Assembly: GCF_026213295.1 (NCBI RefSeq)
Contig: NC_079419.1
Span: 23,707,818 to 23,771,817, forward strand
Length of the DNA: 64,000 bases
Direction of reading: 5' to 3'
Origin: Gadus chalcogrammus
Lineage: Eukaryota > Chordata > Actinopteri > Gadiformes > Gadidae
The notes beneath the pieces were generated by a model that saw only the letters and a program-made list of their open reading frames with translations, searched no databases and was not told the origin of the DNA. The translations under genes and the position numbers were made by a program. The number at the start of each line of letters is the position of its first letter. Position 1 is the stretch's first letter. This document shows, piece after piece, positions 1-9,480 of this stretch.

Positions 1-2468
1 TGTTTCTGATCTCTCTGTGACTGATCCTTCCTTGTCTGACCACTTTTGTGTTTTCTTTAACATATCTTTTATTCCCGACATACAGAAAAAATCAAACACT
101 GTCAAAAAACGGTATATCAATGAAGATTCTAATGTACTTTTTAAAAAGGCCATCTCCTTGCTACCACCTCTAAACCCATGTTCTGCTGATGATCTTGTAG
201 AAAACTTTAATTTGAAAATTTTGAAAGTCATAGATGTCATTGCACCTTATAAGGTTAAAACGATTTCTGGAAAGCAAAAGGCACCCTGGAGAAAAGCTGC
301 TTCTGTAACAGCACAGAAAAAGGAATGCAGGAAGGTTGAACGCATCTGGCGTAAAACAAAACTTCATATTCACCATGATATCTATAAAGAGAGCCTCCGT
401 GCCTACAATTTAGACTTAAAAAATGCTAGAGAAACATTTTTCTCCAATATCATTAAAACCAACACTAATAATGCAAAAACCCTATTTGCAACTGTTGACA
501 GACTGACCAACCCCCCAATAGAAATTCCACCTGATCTCCATTCCACGCAGAAATGCAATGAGTTTGCAGCTTTTTATATTGATAAAATTGAAGGTATCAG
601 ACGAGCCATCAATATCTCCACGTCAAACAAAAATGTTGGACTACCACCCTGTTCAGGCAAAAATTACGTGGCAAGGATGGCATGCTTTAATGTTATAGAC
701 TCTCAAAATCTTGTGGAAACTGTGACACAACTAAAGCCATCCACCTGTTGCCTTGATACTATACCTACCAACCTCTTTAAGAATGTTTTCGACTGCCTAG
801 CAGTAGACATATTGCAGATAGTTAACAACTCTCTCCAGTCAGGCAAGTTCCCAAAAGCTTTGAAAACTGCAGTTATTAAACCCCTTTTAAAAAAGCGGAT
901 CCTAGATGCCTCTATTATTAACAACTACAGACCAATATCAAATCTACCCTTCATAAGTAAAATCATTGAGAAAGTTGTCCTCCAGCAACTAAATCACTTC
1001 CTGGCATCAACTGGTTGCTATGACACCTTCCAATCAGGATTTCGACCCCTGCACAGCACTGAGACCGCCCTTATTAAAGTTGTAAACGACATCCGTCTTA
1101 ACACAGACTCTGGCAAAACCTCAATACTAATGCTACTTGACCTCAGTGCTGCATTCGACACTGTAGACCATACATTACTTCTGGAAAGGTTAGAAAACTG
1201 GGTGGGGCTTTCAGGCACTGTATTAAATTGGTTCAGGTCCTACCTACAAAATAGGAACTACTTTGTTTCCATTGGCGACTTTGTATCAGAATCAACCAAT
1301 GTGACATGTGGAGTCCCACAAGGTTCGATCTTAGGACCCTCTTTATTCAACATCTACATGCTCCCACTAGGGCAAATCATGCAAAATAACAATATTGACC
1401 ATCATTGCTATGCTGATGACACGCAAATCTATGTATCGCTATCACCAAATGACTATCGGCCCATAGATCTGCTGTGCCAGTGCATTGAGCAAGTGAAGGA
1501 ATGGATGTGCCGAAATTTCCTTCAACTAAATGAGGACAAAACAGAGATAATTGTATTTGGTTCTAAAACGGAAAGGCTTAAAGTAACCCAACACCTTCAC
1601 TCTCTGTCCCTGAAAACCTCAATCAAAGCCAGAAATCTAGGGGTTATCATGGATTCAGATTTACATTTTGACAGTCACATCAAATCAGTTACAAAATCGG
1701 CATATTATCACCTTAAAAATATAGCAAGACTTAGAGGGCTCATGTCCACCGAAGACTTACAAAAACTTGTACATGCCTTTATCACTAGTAAGCTTGATTA
1801 CTGCAATGGTCTCCTCACAGGTCTCCCAAAACAAACTCTGAGGAAGCTTCAGCTTGTTCAGAATGCTGCTGCTAGAGTTCTAACAAAGACCAAAAAATTT
1901 GATCATATTACACCAATTCTGAAATCGTTACATTGGCTTCCTGTAGGTCAGAGAATTGATTTTAAAATCATGTTGCTAACCTATAAATCCCTACATGGTT
2001 TAGGCCCAAAATACTTAACTGATATGCTTCCACTACATCAGCCTTCTAGACCACTAAGATCCTCTGAGACCAATCTGTTAATTATCCCCAGAGTAAACAC
2101 AAAACATGGGAAAGCAGGATTTAGTTACTATGCAACAAATAGCTGGAATAAACTCCCAGAGGATTTAAGACTTGCCCCAACTCTGAGCACCTTTAAAACA
2201 AGACTGAAGACTTTTATGTTTGCTATAGCTTTCTGCTAAAATCTTAAATACATTGCACTTTCTAAAAAGCTTTTTTAACTTTGCCTTTATTTTCTATTTT
2301 AATACTAAAATGCCTTTTTCTATTCTACCCATTTCTTTGCATATGTTTTTCTTTTACTTATCTATTATTTTATTTTATTGTATGACAATGTTTATATGTG
2401 AAGCACTTTGAGTCTGCCTTGTGTATGAAAAGTGCTATATAAATAAAGTTGCCTTGCCTTGCCTTGCC
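1..2468 (+). mobile_element. L2-type LINE, copy A (5' end outside window)
   Basis: Non-LTR retrotransposon whose ORF2 runs from the window edge to 2239. A 3' UTR follows, ending in the AAGTGCTATATAAATAAAG-type tail and a short (TTGCC)n repeat at about 2448-2468. Copy B at 10783-15184 is the same family, with nearly identical sequence through the RT region and the same tail, which fixes the 3' boundary. The element abuts an endogenous retrovirus LTR. Family assignment to the L2/CR1 group is from the RT sequence and tail type; I cannot name the subfamily. Confidence 0.92.
2..2239 (+). CDS. L2 LINE ORF2, C-terminal part: end of endonuclease, reverse transcriptase
   Basis: Encodes the replication enzyme of the LINE, which nicks target DNA and reverse-transcribes its own RNA there. 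The frame is open from base 2, and the GTG at 17 is internal, not a start. About 745 residues remain: the last endonuclease block (SDH at about residue 12), then the RT with the FRPLHSTETAL block, LDLSAAFDTVDH, GVPQGSILGP and the catalytic YADD at 1409-1420. A C-terminal region with NAAARVLT and HWLPV follows. No stop codon interrupts it, unlike copies B, C and E, so this copy may be young. The 5' half lies outside the window, so coding capacity of the whole element cannot be judged. Confidence 0.93.
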   Translation, partial: VSDLSVTDPSLSDHFCVFFNISFIPDIQKKSNTVKKRYINEDSNVLFKKAISLLPPLNPCSADDLVENFNLKILKVIDVIAPYKVKTISGKQKAPWRKAASVTAQKKECRKVERIWRKTKLHIHHDIYKESLRAYNLDLKNARETFFSNIIKTNTNNAKTLFATVDRLTNPPIEIPPDLHSTQKCNEFAAFYIDKIEGIRRAINISTSNKNVGLPPCSGKNYVARMACFNVIDSQNLVETVTQLKPSTCCLDTIPTNLFKNVFDCLAVDILQIVNNSLQSGKFPKALKTAVIKPLLKKRILDASIINNYRPISNLPFISKIIEKVVLQQLNHFLASTGCYDTFQSGFRPLHSTETALIKVVNDIRLNTDSGKTSILMLLDLSAAFDTVDHTLLLERLENWVGLSGTVLNWFRSYLQNRNYFVSIGDFVSESTNVTCGVPQGSILGPSLFNIYMLPLGQIMQNNNIDHHCYADDTQIYVSLSPNDYRPIDLLCQCIEQVKEWMCRNFLQLNEDKTEIIVFGSKTERLKVTQHLHSLSLKTSIKARNLGVIMDSDLHFDSHIKSVTKSAYYHLKNIARLRGLMSTEDLQKLVHAFITSKLDYCNGLLTGLPKQTLRKLQLVQNAAARVLTKTKKFDHITPILKSLHWLPVGQRIDFKIMLLTYKSLHGLGPKYLTDMLPLHQPSRPLRSSETNLLIIPRVNTKHGKAGFSYYATNSWNKLPEDLRLAPTLSTFKTRLKTFMFAIAFC

Positions 2469-3086
2469 TAAATCTAATGAGAGGTAAAATTGCCATTAAG
2501 GAAGTAAAGCATAGTATGCCTTGCGACTGTGCTTCGCAGTATGCCTTGCGAAACCCAGTATGCCTTTCAAAACACCTCGTGATTGGTCGATGAAACACTA
2601 CCAGGACGTTCTTGTGTCATGACGGAAAACCCCAACTGTCGTGGAAATATCAATCATAACTATATACAATAACATACAAATTATATTAACCTTGTTTATA
2701 TAATTATTATTATTAGAAGGAACTGTATTCATTCTCCCTGTATCTTAAAACACATCCCTTCCTCCACTGGAGTTAGCCAGTCTGGTATTGAAATCAGGCC
2801 AATCTACTGACTTCTTTGTTGTGTAAACTGCTTACAACCATGTCTTACAGACCTGCAGACATGTCCAATATCCACCTATTGTATTACAAATTTACTTGGC
2901 CTAAGGTCACTCCCACTCCCTACCCACAATGAAAACGTTTGCCTATAAGAATCTTGTTCACCTATTGTCTCGTCGAATGTGTTCTTGGTAACCATTGCAG
3001 CCAGTACTTTTCCCATGATCATGCCTTAAGATTAAATCAAATATTTTGCTGTCCGACGTGTCCGTGAGAGAACTTTCTCTTCATCA
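2469..3086 (+). repeat. 5' LTR of the endogenous retrovirus (left edge uncertain)
   Basis: The right end is defined by CA at 3085-3086, two bases before the primer binding site. A TATA-like CTATAAG lies at about 2943 and an ATTAAA polyadenylation-type signal at about 3033, in the order expected for U3-R-U5. A motif AGTATGCCTT occurs three times at about 2512-2570 and could be U3 repeats. The left edge meets LINE copy A directly, so the LTR may be truncated. A TGTCGTGG at 2637 is an alternative start. Confidence 0.6.
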
Positions 3087-3088
3087 AA

Positions 3089-3106
3089 TGGCGTTGTCGG
3101 CAGGAT
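3089..3106 (+). other. Retroviral primer binding site, tRNA-Ser type
   Basis: An 18-base stretch beginning TGGCG two bases after the LTR end. It is complementary, with one mismatch as I recall the tRNA, to the 3' end of a vertebrate serine tRNA (AGA-type acceptor ending CGACTACG plus CCA). In retroviruses this site anneals the tRNA that primes minus-strand synthesis. The tRNA identity comes from memory, not a search. Confidence 0.65.
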
Positions 3107-5001
3107 CCCAATATGAGATCATCAGACTGGTAAGTTATGTTTTTTTTAAAATTACTATCTTGCCATTCTGACCCTCTGACGGGATCCAGAATTTGGAAAA
3201 TAAATAAACACATGCAATTAGGATCTGACCCGAACCTTTGGAGGCTATTAGCACTAAAACAACTATTCAGCTAAAGAGGGGATAAGTGGACATAGTTGCC
3301 TGCCTCTGGTATGATGAATGTAAACTAGTGGTTTATTTTATATAAGGGTTAAGATAACGCCCTCGGGAAGACCGATCTAAAAGCATGAGGTTTTATTTAA
3401 ATTCTTATTTAGGCGGAGGCTTTGTCTGATATTTTTTGCTAAAATATCCAAGAATTAGGAATCCCTACGAATTGATAATCCGTACTATGTAGGCATCAAG
3501 GATTGGCCGGTAGTAGACTGTTTGTTCCTACGAATGGAAAGCTTGTGCCTTGTGGATCAATAGCAAGATTTCGCATTGCAGACTCTCTCTTGTTATGTGA
3601 CGTATGCAGGAGTGTTGGCGGAGGACGTTTTGATTACTCTCATTAAGGGTTATAACCCTCCAAAGAACTACGTACATCACAAGAGTTATGTTGGTGTGCA
3701 AAACTGTGCATCCCAAGTAAAACCCATTCAGTAAGTAGCCCAGTAATAAAACAGTTTGGGACCCCACATACGGCCAACCAGTCTTGGACCTCAGATGAAT
3801 GGGTAGTGTATGTCCCTAGGAAGTTATGCAATTCTGACCCGGACCTTTGAACGCCGTTTTTGCACTGGCAGACCTTTCACTGGTATGATGAATATAGACA
3901 AGAGATCTATTTCAGATAGGGGTGATGATTGCACCCACGGGAAGACCAAGCAGGATGAATTGAGTGGCCTCATGTTGTTTGAGCCTGAATGAAATATACA
4001 CAAAATAGAGGAGCCTCCCAACCTAAAGACACCAACGACGGCGGAAAATTTGATTTAACCACTGTTCAACTTTTCTTGTCATGTTACTAAACTTATTTTT
4101 TTTCAGAAAAGTGGACGAGTGGTAAAACTAAATATAATAGAGAAATAACGTCCGGCCTTTACGGACGCAAACAGTGCCAGCAGGTAAGTATGGCACTGAA
4201 ACAACTGAGGGAATAGGCCCCCCTCGGTTGTGAAAAAAAAATATATATAAAGAACATCGTTGTGTCTCATCCCAATTGTTATGTCATGTATTTTTCGCGC
4301 CGTATTTCTATCCTTTCTTTCCATGCTTTGCTTTCATGTTGTCTACAACCTCTTGTAGACCCTTCTTCTCTCCACTGCGCTGGAGAAGCAGTTTTACGCC
4401 GTCCCGAAATTCTAAATGTATTTGAATGCGATTGTAATAGATTTACTGCTGAGTTGTATTAATATGATCTGAGAGATCGTATAGATTTTTTCAGATAAAT
4501 AGCAATGTCCAAGGAACGAATGCCCGAAAAAGTAGCAGTTCAGGACACTGATCCAGAGCCAGAGGACAATTCAACTCCACAGAAGTTTATTCTTCAAACA
4601 GGTTTGATTGACAAACCACGAATGAGTACCCTGAAACTAACATAGAAATAAATAAATCGGGCTCCTTTGAGACATTGACTTTACTCTGATTTACAAATTT
4701 GTACAAAATATATTAATATCATTCAGTTAGGTAACATTTCTTTGTTTCTTTATCAAACAGATCTGTGGTCTCCATTTACGTTGAGTTCCACATGTTTTAA
4801 AATTATTAAATAACATTAACATAGCCTACTTTTAGCATTAAAGAATTCATGACGTAAAACTATAACAAAAGTGATTGTATTTTGTTTCGTATATCCCTAT
4901 CTTTTGTATCAGCTGTGTGTGTATTCCTTTATTTGTATTAATTTGTTTGTGTTTTCTTTCCAAAAGAGCGTCTGACTTCCACAATCATAAGGAAGAGTAA
5001 A
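3107..5001 (+). other. Long leader of the endogenous retrovirus
   Basis: About 1.9 kb between primer site and gag with no long frame. Two segments are diverged direct copies: about 3221-3400 and 3825-3960 share CTGACCC(G)GACCTTTG, GGTATGATGAAT and GGGAAGACC in the same order, and part recurs near 4185. One 46-residue frame lies at 4505-4645. A leader this long is unusual for a simple retrovirus and may include inserted or duplicated sequence. Confidence 0.5.
4505..4645 (+). CDS. Small leader ORF of the endogenous retrovirus, function unknown
   Basis: A 46-codon frame, ATG at 4505 and TAG at 4643, between the primer site and gag. The product is charged and hydrophilic, rich in E, D and K, with no signal peptide or membrane segment. 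I do not recognise it. Some complex fish retroviruses carry accessory frames upstream of gag, but nothing here ties this frame to them and it could be chance. Confidence 0.25.
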   Translation: MSKERMPEKVAVQDTDPEPEDNSTPQKFILQTGLIDKPRMSTLKLT

Positions 5002-5121
5002 ATGGGCGCCCATTCATCAAAACGGGACGCTAAGGTGACAATAACGGTATCTAAGCAAATTAAAAAAAGAGCGGACGTGGTAAAAACCCGCTATAAAAAA
5101 ATAAAAATAAACATCCTATAG
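5002..5121 (+). pseudogene. Retroviral gag, N-terminal (matrix) piece
   Basis: The frame begins MGAHSSK, a glycine at position 2 followed by serines, matching an N-myristoylation signal used by retroviral matrix proteins for membrane targeting. It continues with a basic stretch rich in K and R and ends after 39 codons at TAG 5119-5121. The next gag segment is in another frame and begins immediately, so an indel near here breaks the gene. Confidence 0.6.
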
Positions 5122-5807
5122 TGCCACCAAGATCCCCCGCAGATATAGTCTTGAGAGAAGAAGGCATATACTCGGTCTTTCCATTTACTTATGATGTGTA
5201 CGAATGGACAGATGGCTGGACGGAACCACCAATAGGTGGTTCTTTTGATTCTTGCAAACTACAAGAATTAAAAGAAACAATAACGTCTGGTCCAGATCCG
5301 AAATGGGATTTTCATTACACACAGAATTGTTTAGATGCATGGATTTGCACGGCAAAACGACACCCAATACCGAAACCAGCTAAACAAGACTTAACTCCAG
5401 AAATCGTGTCTAACATTTTCAAAATAACGATGCAAATCAACCCAGATTGGACAGAAGTGTATAGAACAGCTCTGTTGAACATAACAGCAACTAGTAATAC
5501 AGAACATGTTGATAAATTAATGACTGAAATAGAGTTAACAGCCGCAGAAGTAGACGCTATTAAAACAGCCCAAAACAACATAAAAGACAAAACCGCCCTC
5601 GCTACACTTTGTGTATGGAGCCAACTTCAACTCGTTAGAGACCTAAAAAGATGCTATTACTGCGAAAAGATTGGTCATCGGGAGAGATATTGCAGAAAGA
5701 AACACAGCAACGAGGCCAAACCGTCGGCCCCGTCCATGGAACCAGTCCGCGCCCCCCACACCATGAAGAACCCGCTCCAACGCCCAGGTGAGTATAAACA
5801 TTACTAG
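5121..5807 (+). pseudogene. Retroviral gag, capsid-nucleocapsid piece with CCHC knuckle
   Basis: An open frame of about 228 codons; the GTG at 5121 is not a true start, because the frame simply continues gag after a break. The middle region (about residues 40-180) looks capsid-like. Near the end is a zinc knuckle, CYYCEKIGHRERYC, spaced C-X2-C-X4-H-X4-C at about 5650-5695, which in Gag binds genomic RNA. A basic, proline-rich tail follows. The frame stops at 5805-5807, where sequence jumps to the end of integrase. Total Gag is short for a retrovirus, consistent with internal loss. Confidence 0.75.
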
Positions 5808-5892
5808 GACCCCTTGGAGAAGGAAACAAGGATCCAGGCAACGCTTCTTCAACTGTCTTCCACCCCCACCGAAAATCCAAAATGCTCTGTGC

Positions 5893-5991
5893 AGATGGCA
5901 AGGACCAATCCAGGTGTTACTGACCACGAGGACTGCAGTCAAACTCCAAGGAAAACCAGAATGGATCCATGCAAGCCGATGCAAGCACCTC
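5893..5991 (+). pseudogene. Retroviral integrase C-terminal tail (remnant of pol)
   Basis: In frame with 5788-6096 the translation reads RWQGPIQVLLTTRTAVKL and then WIHASRCKHL. This is the signature of the integrase C-terminal domain of gammaretrovirus-like elements (GP-x-x-VLLTT-x-TAVK and WIHASHCK). Nothing of the catalytic core remains upstream. It lies only about 85 bp after the gag stop, so several kilobases of pol have been deleted. It ends just before the 3' tail of LINE copy D. Confidence 0.8.
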
Positions 5992-6045
5992 CGGCAGAGG
6001 AAAGCACCAACGACTCGGATGGACCACCCCTACCCTGATCTGCAT

Positions 6046-8416
6046 AATAATAATAATAATAATAATGATAATAATAATAATACATTTTATTTATAATGCA
6101 CTTTATATTCAAGAATCTCAAAGTGCTTCAGAGGAAAAAAAAACTATTAAAAGGGGGAACCTCAAAGAAAGTTTAGCTAAATGCTCTTTTAAAGAGATGG
6201 GTTTTGAGGTTCAGTTTAAAAAGAGCTGTAGTCTGTAGAGCCCTCAGGTGGTCAGGGAGGGCGTTCCATAGTCTAGGGGCAGCAGCAGAAAAGGCCCGAT
6301 CACCCATGGTGCACAGCTTCGTATGTCGGGTTTGGAGGGTGTGAGTGGATCCTGAACGGAGTGTACGTGAGGTTGTCGGGGGGGTGAGGAGTTCCTGAAG
6401 GTAGAGGGGGGCAAGTCCGTGAAGGCACTGGTGGGTGAGGAGGGAGACCTTGCACTCAATTCTGAGTGGGACAGGGAGCCAGTGCAGTGATTTCAGGATG
6501 GGGGTGATGTGGTCATGCTTGCGCACCCTCATCAGGACCCTGGCAGCACTGTTTTGAATGTATTGGAGCCTCTGGATGCTCTTGCCAGGGATCCCAATGA
6601 GGAGTGCATTGCAGTAGTCCAACCTGGAGGAGACAAAGGCATGAACGAGCTTCTCTGCATCAGCCAGGGTGAGTGATTGGCGGAGTTTGGCGATGTTCCT
6701 GAGGTGGTATAATGCTGTCTTACAGAGGTGTTTGATGTGGGTGTCAAAATTAAGTTGTGGGTCCATTTTAACACCGAGGTTGGTGACAGATGTGGAAAGG
6801 GGGATGTTTTGGCCAGAGAAGGTGATATTGGTGATGGTGGGGGAGCGGAGCTGATGTGGCGTGCCAACAAGGATGGCTTCCGTTTTATGGCTGTTAAGTT
6901 GTAGGAAGTTGAGCCTCATCCACGCCTCTATCTCCTCCAGGCAGGTGGTCAGTGTGGATGTTGGCAGAGGGGCAGAAGAAGTGGGGGTTGTCCTGATGTA
7001 GAGCTGTGTATCATCAGCATAGCAGTGGTAAGATAAGCCATGCCTGCTAATGACACTACCCAGGGGGAGCATGTACAGTGAGAACAGTGTGGGGACCAAC
7101 ACCGAGCCCTGGGGGACACCGCAGGTGACGTTGTTGGTGTGTGATTTTGCTTTGCCCAGGGCGACGTGCTCAGTTCTGTCAGTGAGGTACGAGGTGAACC
7201 AGTTCTTTACATTTCCTGATAGTCCAATGGTGTATTGCAGGCGGTGAAGGAGAATATTGTGGTCAACCGTATCAAAAGCAGCTGTTAAGTCCAGGAGGAT
7301 GAGGAGAGATGGGGAGCCGGTGTCTGCTGCCATCAGGAGGTCATTTGTGACCCTGACCAAGGCTGTTTCTGTGCTGTGGCCATAGCGGAAACCAAACTGG
7401 AATTTTTCAAACAAGTGATGTTGTATGAGGTGATCCTGGAGTTGTGCTGCAACTGTTTTTTCCAGAACTTTTGACAGAAATGGGAGATTTGAGATGGGCC
7501 TGTAGTTGGAGAGGACTTCTGGATCAAGGGTAGTTTTTTTTAATGTTGGTCTGATGACAGCAGTTTTTAATGCAGATGGGATATGGCCGGCCAGGAGGGA
7601 GTGGTTAATGATATTGGTGATGAGTGGAGAGACAGCAGAGATGTTGGCCTTCAGCAGAGCTGTAGGGAAGGGGTCTAGTGCACAGGTGGATGGCTTCATT
7701 TTCCTGATGACGCCCTCCACCTCTTCCTTTGTGATGCTGGAGAAGGAGCAGAGGGTCTGGACAGAGTCAATCGGTGGGTCAGCAGTTGGAAGGGGCAGGA
7801 CAGTAGTGGTGAAGAGGTGTGAGCGGATGTTATTCACTTTTTGTTTAAAAAAGTTGATGTGCATGTTGCACCTCTCCGTGGTGACATCAGATTGGGATGG
7901 TAAAGGGGGTTTGAGAAGGTGATTGATAGTTGAAAAGAGCTGTTTGGAGTTACCAGGGCTATTGTTGATTATTGTGGAATAGAACCTGGACCGTGCATTA
8001 TTCAGGGCTTCAGCATATGCCCTCCTGTGTTCCCTGTATGCCTGTTTGTAAACGGTCAGACCAGAGGCCTTGAGTCGCCGCTCAAGGACACGCCCAGCCG
8101 CCTTCATTGTACGTAGTTCACTGGTGTACCAGGGTGCGGAGCGCGAGGAGACTGACCTCCATGTTAAGGGGGCGTGGAGATCCAGGAGACTGCTCAGGGA
8201 CTGGAGTCAGCAACAGAGAGGGAGTCAGTTGAGCCAGAGGAGAGATGTTGAAGGTCCAGGGCCAGGGCATCCATGTTGATATTTTTCACATTCCTGAAGT
8301 GGATCTGCCGCTTTGGTTTGGTGTGGGAGGAAGGAAAAGGGAGCTCCATTGACACAACTCTGTGATCCGAGACGCCAAGATTTTGATGTGTCTGTAACCC
8401 CCCCCCCCCCCCCCCA
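6046..8416 (-). mobile_element. L2-type LINE, copy D, 5' truncated
   Basis: Reads right to left. The 3' end is the (TTA)n-type repeat at about 6046-6085 preceded by a short 3' UTR. The 5' end stops within the end of the endonuclease at about 8397, followed by a run of C on the + strand (8398-8415). Truncation at the 5' end is the usual outcome of LINE insertion. It belongs to a different L2 subfamily from copies A and B, judging by tail repeat and protein sequence. Confidence 0.88.
6173..8107 (-). CDS. L2 LINE reverse transcriptase, truncated but open
   Basis: 644 codons without interruption. The methionine at 8107 is internal: coding similarity continues to about 8390, where the endonuclease remnant GV-SDHRVV-like sequence lies in other frames. 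RT blocks in order: KPSTCALDPFPT, NYRPISNLPFLSK, FGFRYGHSTETAL, LDLTAAFDTVDH, GVPQGSVL and catalytic YADD at 7010-7021. NSAARVLMR and HWLPV follow near the C terminus. Length and order match the C-terminal two thirds of an L2 ORF2. With no complete endonuclease the copy is not autonomous, but the intact RT frame suggests a fairly recent insertion. Confidence 0.9.
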   Translation of the reverse strand: MKAAGRVLERRLKASGLTVYKQAYREHRRAYAEALNNARSRFYSTIINNSPGNSKQLFSTINHLLKPPLPSQSDVTTERCNMHINFFKQKVNNIRSHLFTTTVLPLPTADPPIDSVQTLCSFSSITKEEVEGVIRKMKPSTCALDPFPTALLKANISAVSPLITNIINHSLLAGHIPSALKTAVIRPTLKKTTLDPEVLSNYRPISNLPFLSKVLEKTVAAQLQDHLIQHHLFEKFQFGFRYGHSTETALVRVTNDLLMAADTGSPSLLILLDLTAAFDTVDHNILLHRLQYTIGLSGNVKNWFTSYLTDRTEHVALGKAKSHTNNVTCGVPQGSVLVPTLFSLYMLPLGSVISRHGLSYHCYADDTQLYIRTTPTSSAPLPTSTLTTCLEEIEAWMRLNFLQLNSHKTEAILVGTPHQLRSPTITNITFSGQNIPLSTSVTNLGVKMDPQLNFDTHIKHLCKTALYHLRNIAKLRQSLTLADAEKLVHAFVSSRLDYCNALLIGIPGKSIQRLQYIQNSAARVLMRVRKHDHITPILKSLHWLPVPLRIECKVSLLTHQCLHGLAPLYLQELLTPPTTSRTLRSGSTHTLQTRHTKLCTMGDRAFSAAAPRLWNALPDHLRALQTTALFKLNLKTHLFKRAFS

Positions 8417-8569
8417 TTTGAAATACAATAAAAATGGATTAAGGTTTGAAAAACAAACCTGCATGGGTAAATAAAAATATAATATAATGTGCAAATATTT
8501 AGCCAGATGTACTTTTTCTTTTTAACGTTTTGAGGCGTCTTTGAGCTTGGCCTAACATATAACCAATAA
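8417..8569. other. AT-rich spacer
   Basis: Lies between LINE copy D and the decayed transposase. It contains no frame or repeat I recognise, and whether it belongs to the retrovirus or the transposase element is unclear. Confidence 0.4.
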
Positions 8570-9480
8570 GGTATGTGTTAGGCTGTAGACATGATTTTCA
8601 CTTCAGTGAAAGACGTATTAAGAGGTTGCTTCGTGCCGGAGGGTTATCACAACGGAGTCTGATGGACCACATCGAATTCATTCGAGCTGGAGTACTCCGG
8701 ACAGCTTCACGAGTACAATGTGAGTACAAGTGTATTGAACATGGCCTGTGAGGAAAGAAGATGTGCGCTTAGTTCTGAAGGAGCTGGATCCTCAAGGATC
8801 TTAAGTGAGGAAATGAAGACATCTCACACGACAAAATGACTTCTAAAGGGGGCCCAGTCTGATCTGGCACGTTGACTCGTATGATAAAGTAAAGCCATAT
8901 GGTATTTGTGTCAATGGACACATGGACGGCTTATCGAGAAGAATGATCTGGCTTAATGCGTACACAACAAGTAGTGATCCCAGGGTTGGGGGAGGTTTTT
9001 ACATTGAAGCAGTGCAACATTTGGGGGTCTGCCCCAGAGTTGTGATCTTGGGACTGATAATAGTAACATACGAGTGTTTAGGGTCTCCTCTGCTCAATCT
9101 CCCTAGTTACAACCTTCACAGCTATTTGGAAGGTGCCAGTACTGCCAATCAAGTCATTGTGTTCTTTGGTGGAGATTTCTGGACAAAAGCCTCCTAAAGT
9201 TGTGCTTCATGGGATTAATCTGAGTTAGTTGATAGAGTCGTGATGCTTGTGAGTGTGTCAGCCTCAAAGAACGAGGGGGGACCCATACTACTATTTTGTT
9301 ATGATTGTTGTTGCATGGATATTTTAGCAAATAACAATGCTTTGCAAAATATTTTCGAAGGAGCTGATATGGCAGAGGTTTGGAAAGGATTTTCCGGTGT
9401 CCCCCGGAAAAACAATATTCTTTGTTACTCCCCTTATCCCACATGTGATCCATCTTAACTGGTTTGGTGAGGAAGACCAA
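8570..9480 (+). pseudogene. Decayed integrase-core (DDE) transposase of a fish DNA transposon
   Basis: Fragments in several frames, in collinear order, match the integrase-core proteins common in fish genomes (IS3EU/KRBA2-like type). They are: a basic N-terminal stretch near 8600; KKEDVRLVLKELDPQGS near 8755-8800; KPYGICVNGHMDGLSRRMIW into LNAYTTSSDP at about 8892-8985; EAVQHLGVCPRVV at about 9007-9045; ASTANQ near 9139; and GDFLDKSLLKLCFMGLI near 9172-9222. DGLSR is the position of the first catalytic D, and STANQ-x-x-E lies near the last E. Frameshifts and lost segments make it inactive. The superfamily name is from memory of such proteins; no terminal repeats were identified. Confidence 0.65.

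Larger units (their letters stand above)
2469..6045 (+). mobile_element. Endogenous retrovirus, internally deleted, no 3' LTR found
   Basis: Order on the + strand: an LTR ending CA at 3086, a primer binding site at 3089-3106, a long non-coding leader, a broken gag (5002-5807) and the tail of integrase (5893-5991). Protease, reverse transcriptase, RNase H and most of integrase are absent between gag and the integrase tail. No envelope gene or second LTR was recognised to the right, where LINE copy D begins. The element is defective. Retroviral origin rests on the combination of LTR, tRNA-type primer site, MG-initiated gag, a CCHC knuckle and the integrase C-terminal motif. Confidence 0.8.
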
